The notes beneath the pieces are model-generated. The model saw nothing but the letters and a program-made list of their open reading frames with translations, had not been told where the DNA came from and did no database searches. 64,000 nucleotides of DNA. It comes from an uncultured Lachnospiraceae bacterium (lineage in GTDB: Bacteria > Bacillota > Clostridia > Lachnospirales > Lachnospiraceae). Both the position numbers and the translations under genes were made by a program. Shown one piece after another: positions 59,269 through 64,000 of the stretch. Location: the NCBI GenBank assembly GCA_902761585.1, contig CACWKX010000003.1:1-64000 (forward strand). Direction: 5' to 3'. How positions within the stretch are numbered: the stretch's first letter is position 1; each line of letters opens with the position of its first letter.

Positions 59269-61740
59269 TTGAGAGAGAATGTTCTGTATATCCGAAATCT
59301 GCTGATCCGGATTGTGCTTCTGACGGTGCTGTTCATCGTCAGTGTCATCGGATTCAGCCGCATGATCAACAAAGTGACACCGGACACCGCGGCAGTCATG
59401 AGCAGTTCTACATTTCCGCTGGTCTGCATGCAGAAGGATGGCGTGGACTTCAATGAGCTGCATGGGTACAGCCGGGAGATCAACGCCTCTCAGCTGCGTG
59501 ACAGCATCACACCGCTCTCAGATACAAGAGGGATCACGATCAAGATTGAGACCTTCGGAACAGCAGTGGATTCCGTGTCCTACGAGGTATCCACCATCGA
59601 CGGGACCAAGTCGCTGGAGAATACGAAGGTGATCAAGCTGAATCAGGACGGCGACACGATCACGGCAGATCTGACGCTGATGGACAAGATCCTGATGAAT
59701 CAGGAATATGTGCTGAAGATCCAGGTCGCTACCGGCGGGCGGAACATCTATTACTATACGCATGTGCTTCTGGCGGATGGACTTCACACGTCCGATTACC
59801 TGAACTTTGCCGCCGGCTTCTGGGATAAATGCATCAATAAGACGGACCTGGATTCTGTCGGACAGGCGATCGAGCCGGACGATACGACCGACCAGGATGA
59901 CACGCTGGCGTATATGGACATTCATGACAGCGTTCAGCGACTGACATGGGGGAAGCTGAATCCGCAGATTTTTTATAAGCCGACGCCGAGGCTGACGGAG
60001 ATCAATGAAAATACAGCGACGATGACGATGGATTACCGCATTTCCGCGGTCTCGGAAGCCGGGGCACAGGAGATTTATGATGTCCATGAGTACTACAGGC
60101 TGCGGTATACGGACAGCCGTGTCTATCTGTTGAATTTTGAGCGGATGACGGACCAGATTTTTGATCCTGAGAACAACAGTGTCCTGACGAAGGATGGAAT
60201 CGATCTGGGCATCACCCAGAAGGAGGTCGAGTACAAGGCGGATTCCAAAAACCGCTGCATTGCATTTGTTCAGGAAAACGTGCTCTGGACCTATATGACG
60301 CAGAAGGGCTCCTTCACGCGCGTGTTCGGGTTCCCGCAGACAGAGAACATGGATGCGCGGGACTTCTACAGGCAGAACACAATCCGGATCATCCGGGTGG
60401 ATGAGAACGGGAACGTCACCTTCGCGGTCGGCGGCTATATGAACCGGGGCAGCCATGAGGGAGACAATGGGATCGCACTGTATTACTACGATGCGGGATC
60501 CAACATGGTGTCGGAGCTGGCATTTCTCCAGAGCGATGGCAACACGGAGCGGATTCAGCTGGACATGGAGGACTGCCTGTATCTGACACAGAACGACAAA
60601 ACCTGTTATGTCTTTCTGTCAGGGGTATTGTACGCGGTCGACATCTCGACTGGCGGGGTGAAGGAAGTGCAGACAGGAATTGCCAATGAGTGCTATGCGG
60701 GCTCGGAGTCCGGTCGGTATTTTGCGTGGCTGAAGGAGGGGAAGGTTTACGGCTCCTCCGAGCTGGAGGAAATCGATCTTGAGAGTGGAGAGACCCGGGT
60801 GTATTCGTGCGGGCAGGATGAATATCTGAGACCGCTCTCCTTCATGAAGGAGGACCTGGTATACGGAATCGCAAAACAGGGAGATGTGCAGGTCCCGCAT
60901 GGCGGCAATGGCATCTTCCCGATGTACCAGCTCCAGATTGTTGATGCGGACGGGAATTCAGTCAAGACCTACCAGTCGGAAGGCATCTATGTCAGGGATG
61001 TCCGGAAGACCGGAAACATGCTGATGCTGAGCCGCGTGACAAAGAAAGACAGCGGTTATGAGGATGCGCCGGCAGATCAGATTGTCTCATCGGATACAGC
61101 GGCGGATGTTGAGCTTGGGATTGCAACCCAGGTTGACGACAGAAAAAGGACGGAGGTTTTGCTGCGGGTCGGCGGGACGATCAGCTTCGAGAAGGCAGAT
61201 ACAGCTGCAAGCAGACTGGTGACGGGCACATCGAAGACGGCTGTGATCCCGACGAATCCGGATATGCAGGAACTCTACTATGTCTATGCGTCCGGCGGCC
61301 TGACGGCGATGTACACATATCCGAACGATGCCATTGTGAAGGCAGACAGTGTGTTCGGCGTTGTCATCAATCAATCGCAGGATTACGTCTGGGTCAGAGG
61401 CGATAAGGTGGACCAGGTGGAGATCCCGATGAAAAAGATTCCGGAGGCGGTAAGAAGCGGGACGACAGACGTCTCCCAGCTTCAGATCGGCATCGGAAAA
61501 CAGGTGGTTGATCTGAGCGGATGCACACTGGACGAGGTGCTCTACTTTGTGAGTCATGGAAGACCAGTCATTGCACAGACTGCGGAAGGCGTCAAAATCA
61601 TCGTCGGGTATGACAAGTACAATACATATCTGATGAATCCGGGTGACGCAGAGTGGACCTACTTCGGCATGCAGGATTCCACGGATCTGTTTGCGGCTGC
61701 CGGGAATATCTTCTACAGCTACCTGGATTCAGCAGCCTGA
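59269..61740 (+). CDS. Large membrane-anchored protein with a C39-peptidase-like tail
   Basis: An 823-residue protein with one N-terminal membrane segment (IRIVLLTVLFIVSVIGFSRMI). A long exported, beta-rich region follows. Its last 80 residues, DLSGCTLDEVLYFVSHGRPVIA to KYNTYLMNPGDAEWTYFG, have the layout of peptidase C39-like domains, with a Cys but without the canonical His (GYDKYNTY), so it may be inactive. The middle contains propeller-like repeats (YALVD/VDISTGGV, EIDLESGETRVYSCGQDEYL). TTG 59269 is chosen because GGGGAGAAA lies seven bases upstream; GTG 59236 overlaps the upstream gene. No family is recognised with confidence. Confidence 0.75.
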   Translation: MRENVLYIRNLLIRIVLLTVLFIVSVIGFSRMINKVTPDTAAVMSSSTFPLVCMQKDGVDFNELHGYSREINASQLRDSITPLSDTRGITIKIETFGTAVDSVSYEVSTIDGTKSLENTKVIKLNQDGDTITADLTLMDKILMNQEYVLKIQVATGGRNIYYYTHVLLADGLHTSDYLNFAAGFWDKCINKTDLDSVGQAIEPDDTTDQDDTLAYMDIHDSVQRLTWGKLNPQIFYKPTPRLTEINENTATMTMDYRISAVSEAGAQEIYDVHEYYRLRYTDSRVYLLNFERMTDQIFDPENNSVLTKDGIDLGITQKEVEYKADSKNRCIAFVQENVLWTYMTQKGSFTRVFGFPQTENMDARDFYRQNTIRIIRVDENGNVTFAVGGYMNRGSHEGDNGIALYYYDAGSNMVSELAFLQSDGNTERIQLDMEDCLYLTQNDKTCYVFLSGVLYAVDISTGGVKEVQTGIANECYAGSESGRYFAWLKEGKVYGSSELEEIDLESGETRVYSCGQDEYLRPLSFMKEDLVYGIAKQGDVQVPHGGNGIFPMYQLQIVDADGNSVKTYQSEGIYVRDVRKTGNMLMLSRVTKKDSGYEDAPADQIVSSDTAADVELGIATQVDDRKRTEVLLRVGGTISFEKADTAASRLVTGTSKTAVIPTNPDMQELYYVYASGGLTAMYTYPNDAIVKADSVFGVVINQSQDYVWVRGDKVDQVEIPMKKIPEAVRSGTTDVSQLQIGIGKQVVDLSGCTLDEVLYFVSHGRPVIAQTAEGVKIIVGYDKYNTYLMNPGDAEWTYFGMQDSTDLFAAAGNIFYSYLDSAA

Positions 61741-61796
61741 ACCGGGGACCATTCACACCATCAGCAGCCGGAGCCATCAGCAGGCAGGAGGACGAT

Positions 61797-62924
61797 ATGT
61801 CGGGAACTTCAAAATACCAGCAGGTGGCAGACTGGGTACGCGGAAGGCTGGAGGCAGGAACGCTGCGCCCCGGAGACCGCCTGGAGACAGAGACGGAGAT
61901 TGCACAGCGGTTTTCCTACAGCCGACAGACGGTACGGCAGGCGCTTTCTAAGCTGGAACAGGAGGGGGTCATTGAGAAGATTCAGGGCAGCGGGTCCTAC
62001 ATCCGGGGACAGGCCTCCGGAGGGCGCCGGGATCCACTGTCACATTCCGTCACAATCATTTCATCCTACACAGATTCCTATATCTTTCCGCGGATTCTCC
62101 AGTCGATGGCGACAACACTCCAGAAGCACGGGTATGCAACCCGGATTATGTTTACGAGCAACAGGCGGGAGACGGAGCGGAGAATCCTTTCGGAGCTGGA
62201 TCGGCAGCAGGTGCGGGATCCGCTGATTGTGGAGCCGGTTGCATCAGCCCTGCCGAACCCGAACCTGGTTTACTATCAGAAGCTCCGAGAGCGGGGAATT
62301 CCGGTCATCTTTTTCAATACCTTTTATCCAAGTCTTGACATTCCGCATGTTTCGTTGGATGATGTGGCGGTTGGAAAAGCGGCAACCGACTATCTGCTCT
62401 CGCTGGGGCACAGGAAAATCGGCGGTATCTTTAAAAATGATGACGGCGAAGGACTCTGCCGTTACCAGGGATATCAGGACGCGCTCATCCGGGCCGGACT
62501 CCCGGTCGAGGAGGAACATGTCAGCTGGGTGGATACCGTCATGCTGAAGGGCATGTTCAAAAAGGACGAGTGGATTCTGGATCGCCTGGAGGGGTGTACG
62601 GCAGCGGTCTGCTACAATGACGAAGCAGCCTATATGCTGACGGAACTGTGCGCAGAGCGGGGCGTCCGCATTCCGCAGGATCTGTCGATTGCGAGTGTCG
62701 ATAACTCCAGGCTGGCGGAGCTGTCTCCGGTCCCGCTGACATCGGTTCATCACCCGATGGAAGCGCTGGGGGAGAAGACAGCGCTGACGCTGCTGGAGAT
62801 GATTGATCATCCCGAGAAGCCATCGTCAGCCTTCACCTATGAATTTCAGCCGGAAATGACGGTCAGAAAATCGACCGGGGCTCCATCAGGCAGGGCAGGA
62901 GGAAGGGCCGCTTTACAGGTATAA
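61797..62924 (+). CDS. GntR/LacI-type hybrid regulator, AraR-like
   Basis: A 375-residue repressor with an N-terminal GntR winged helix (KYQQVADWVRGRLEAGTLRPGD, then SYSRQTVRQALSKLEQEG and IEKIQGSGSYI). A LacI/periplasmic-binding-type sensor follows (SHSVTIISSYTDSYIFPRIL, IPHVSLDDVAVGKAATDYLLSLGHRKIGG, SIASVDNSRLAELSPVPLTSVHHP). This fusion is diagnostic of AraR, the arabinose repressor of Bacillota. ATG 61797 follows AGGAGG. No arabinose genes are near, so the ligand is inferred only from architecture. Confidence 0.88.
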   Translation: MSGTSKYQQVADWVRGRLEAGTLRPGDRLETETEIAQRFSYSRQTVRQALSKLEQEGVIEKIQGSGSYIRGQASGGRRDPLSHSVTIISSYTDSYIFPRILQSMATTLQKHGYATRIMFTSNRRETERRILSELDRQQVRDPLIVEPVASALPNPNLVYYQKLRERGIPVIFFNTFYPSLDIPHVSLDDVAVGKAATDYLLSLGHRKIGGIFKNDDGEGLCRYQGYQDALIRAGLPVEEEHVSWVDTVMLKGMFKKDEWILDRLEGCTAAVCYNDEAAYMLTELCAERGVRIPQDLSIASVDNSRLAELSPVPLTSVHHPMEALGEKTALTLLEMIDHPEKPSSAFTYEFQPEMTVRKSTGAPSGRAGGRAALQV

Positions 62925-62962
62925 GTGGGTTTGAAGCCATCCCCACTCTAATCAAAACCAGG
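62925..62962 (+). ncRNA. PreQ1-I-like riboswitch upstream of queT
   Basis: GTGGG (62925-62929) pairs with CCCAC (62941-62945) around a loop TTTGAAGCCATC. This is followed by the A-rich tail TCTAATCAAAACCAGG, which closely parallels the tail of the compact type II preQ1-I aptamer and overlaps the ribosome site GGGAGG at 62961-62966. Ligand binding would sequester that site and block translation of queT. The P2 pairing is not clear by eye. It begins immediately after the AraR-like stop codon. Confidence 0.6.
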
Positions 62963-62975
62963 GAGGTAACTGAAT

Positions 62976-63518
62976 ATGAGAGACAAAAAAGTCCTGTACA
63001 TCACACAGGCGGCCGTGATTGCGGCGCTGTATGTGGTGCTGACGGTGCTGTTCGCGCCGATCAGCTTCAAGGAGGTCCAGGTCCGGATTTCCGAGATGCT
63101 GACAGTGCTTCCATTCTTCACGCCGGCTGCAGTGCCGGGGCTGTTTGTGGGCTGCATCATCGCCAACATGCTTGGCGGTGCGATCCCGCTTGACATTGTG
63201 TGCGGAAGTCTGGCGACACTGGCAGGCGCGTGCGGAACCAGGGCGATCGGAAAGGCAGCCAGGAAGAAGACTGCGGACGGGAGCAGGATGACTGCCCTTA
63301 CAAGGACGGCTGCGACACTGCCCCCGGTCATCGCGAACATTATCGTGGTACCGCTTGTCCTGTACTATGGATATGGGGTCAATCTTCCGATTCCGCTGCA
63401 GATGGTGACGGTTGGAATCGGCGAGATCGTCAGCTGCACGCTGCTTGGCGGCATCCTGATGACGGTGCTGGAAAAGTACAGAAGTCAGATATTTCGGACA
63501 GCGAACATAGAAGGCTGA
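62976..63518 (+). CDS. queT: QueT family queuosine-precursor transporter
   Basis: A 180-residue, six-helix membrane protein. It matches the QueT (DUF988) pattern: ITQAAVIAALYVVLTVLFAP, EVQVRISEMLTVLPFFTPAAVPGLFVGCIIAN and PLDIVCGSLATLAGA. QueT proteins act as the substrate-binding component of an ECF-type uptake system for queuosine precursors such as preQ1. ATG 62976 follows GGGAGG. The preQ1-like element directly upstream fits the role. The ECF energising module is not in this window and is presumably shared. Confidence 0.93.
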   Translation: MRDKKVLYITQAAVIAALYVVLTVLFAPISFKEVQVRISEMLTVLPFFTPAAVPGLFVGCIIANMLGGAIPLDIVCGSLATLAGACGTRAIGKAARKKTADGSRMTALTRTAATLPPVIANIIVVPLVLYYGYGVNLPIPLQMVTVGIGEIVSCTLLGGILMTVLEKYRSQIFRTANIEG

Positions 63519-63530
63519 AGGAGCATCGAA

Positions 63531-63563
63531 GCCGGGGATTCCAGACAGGATCCCCGGCTTTTT
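63531..63563 (+). terminator. Intrinsic terminator of queT
   Basis: GCCGGGGAT pairs with ATCCCCGGC, followed by a run of T residues, 13 bases after the stop. Confidence 0.95.
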
Positions 63564-63571
63564 GCAAAGGA

Positions 63572-63619
63572 TTCCTTAAGGAAGTCCGACTTCCATTTCG
63601 GGACATTCCTGTTTATAAT
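63572..63619 (+). promoter_or_regulatory. asnS promoter with palindrome over its upstream part
   Basis: TATAAT at 63614-63619 with a weak TTCCAT at 63591-63596 (17-base spacer). Just upstream lies the perfect palindrome TTCCTTAAGGAA (63572-63583), and GGAAGT/ACTTCC (63579-63594) forms an alternative hairpin. No T-box is present in the 90 bases before asnS. Confidence 0.5.
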
Positions 63620-63709
63620 AAGAAACCAAAGCAGCACCCCCCGCCGCCGGAAGACTGGCGCAGCGCGAGGAAGAGAGCTGCAAGATGATTCTTCCGGAGG
63701 AATACATAC

Positions 63710-64000
63710 ATGGATGTAAAGTTTACAACAGTCAAGGAGATCTACAGGGACAGGGAAGCCTACATCGGAAAGACGATCACCGTCGGCGGCTGGGTCCGCT
63801 CGATCCGCGCATCGAAGACATTCGGATTCCTGGTGCTTCACGATGGAACATTTTTTGAGACGCTTCAGGTCGTATTCGGAGAGAAGCTTTCGAATTTTGC
63901 AGATATCTGCAGGTTTAACGTCGGATCTGCTGTCATTGTGACGGGTGAGCTGGTCGCGACGCCGGATGCGAAGCAGCCGTTCGAGATCCAGGCAACGGAG
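63710..64000 (+). CDS. asnS: Asparagine--tRNA ligase, N-terminal part (cut by window end)
   Basis: 97 codons are visible, starting MDVKFTTVKEIYRDREAYIGK. The OB-fold anticodon-binding domain is clear: TITVGGWVRSIRASKTFGFLVLHDGTFFETLQVVF then FNVGSAVIVTGELVATPDAKQPFEIQATE. The word order and the missing RGG-type loop favour AsnRS over AspRS, and aspS is already present at 28563. ATG 63710 follows GGAGG at 63696-63700. Catalytic motifs lie beyond the window. Confidence 0.9.
   Translation, partial: MDVKFTTVKEIYRDREAYIGKTITVGGWVRSIRASKTFGFLVLHDGTFFETLQVVFGEKLSNFADICRFNVGSAVIVTGELVATPDAKQPFEIQATE

Noticed and set aside
61797..62924. Arabinose utilisation locus
   Set aside because: Only the AraR-like regulator is present; no araA, araB, araD or transporter genes lie nearby.

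Overview
The window is a chromosomal segment of an anaerobic, monoderm, low-to-mid-GC Bacillota, most likely class Clostridia and close to Lachnospiraceae. Reasons: anaerobic ribonucleotide reductase NrdDG, CIRCE-controlled hsp20, a T-box leader, a PucR regulator, AGGAGG-type ribosome binding sites, DUF1858 and DUF5702/DUF6382-like proteins, and a Tad pilus locus without a secretin. Base composition is moderately GC-rich, rather high for the class. No rRNA operon, transposase, integrase gene or CRISPR array was seen.

Layout. 1-900: a tRNA-Arg(CCT) gene on the minus strand followed by three 5'-half copies of the same tRNA, a likely record of repeated site-specific integration. 1-8.6 kb: hsp20, D-lactate dehydrogenase, an SSS symporter, an NCS2 purine-type permease, a NUDIX hydrolase and pyruvate kinase. 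8.7-17.4 kb: a PucR regulator with a strong palindromic operator shared with a divergent 49-residue ORF, a PrsW-type membrane protease, SbcCD nuclease, a ketopantoate reductase homologue and a small membrane protein. 17.6-23 kb: a beta-helix carbohydrate-active protein, then a T-box leader followed by an unknown 198-residue protein and CstA. 23-25 kb: a scar with 11-bp tandem repeats and a truncated sugar permease, then a DUF1858 protein with an uncharacterised partner. 25.2-33.2 kb: nrdD-nrdG with NrdR boxes, aspS, a MATE exporter, gpsA.

33.2-49.7 kb is dominated by a minus-strand Tad (type IVc) pilus system: Flp pilin, DUF5702 protein, two TadE-like pseudopilins (one fused to two zinc-binding-like modules), an FHA protein, TadA, TadB, TadC, TadZ and two prepilin peptidases. 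It is broken into three blocks by rhomboid, HIT, SGNH esterase, nucleoside hydrolase and a membrane-anchored beta-propeller gene. 50-57.9 kb: murG, an alpha/beta hydrolase, an FAD dehydrogenase-methyltransferase pair, an auxin-efflux-type carrier, a HAD phosphatase and a beta-CASP RNA nuclease. 58-64 kb: a transglutaminase-like lipoprotein with a large membrane-anchored partner, an AraR-like regulator, a preQ1-riboswitch-like leader with queT, and the 5' end of asnS.

Regulation is unusually readable: CIRCE, NrdR boxes, T-box, a preQ1-I-like element, PucR-linked palindromes, a CRP/FNR-type palindrome near -41, and many sigma-A promoters with a recurrent -10 of TAGAAT. The best candidates for undescribed biology are the zinc-module pseudopilin inside the split Tad locus, the DUF1858/unknown pair, the transglutaminase/834-residue pair, and the small ORF divergent from pucR. 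Functional names rest on reading the sequence by eye; no database search was run.
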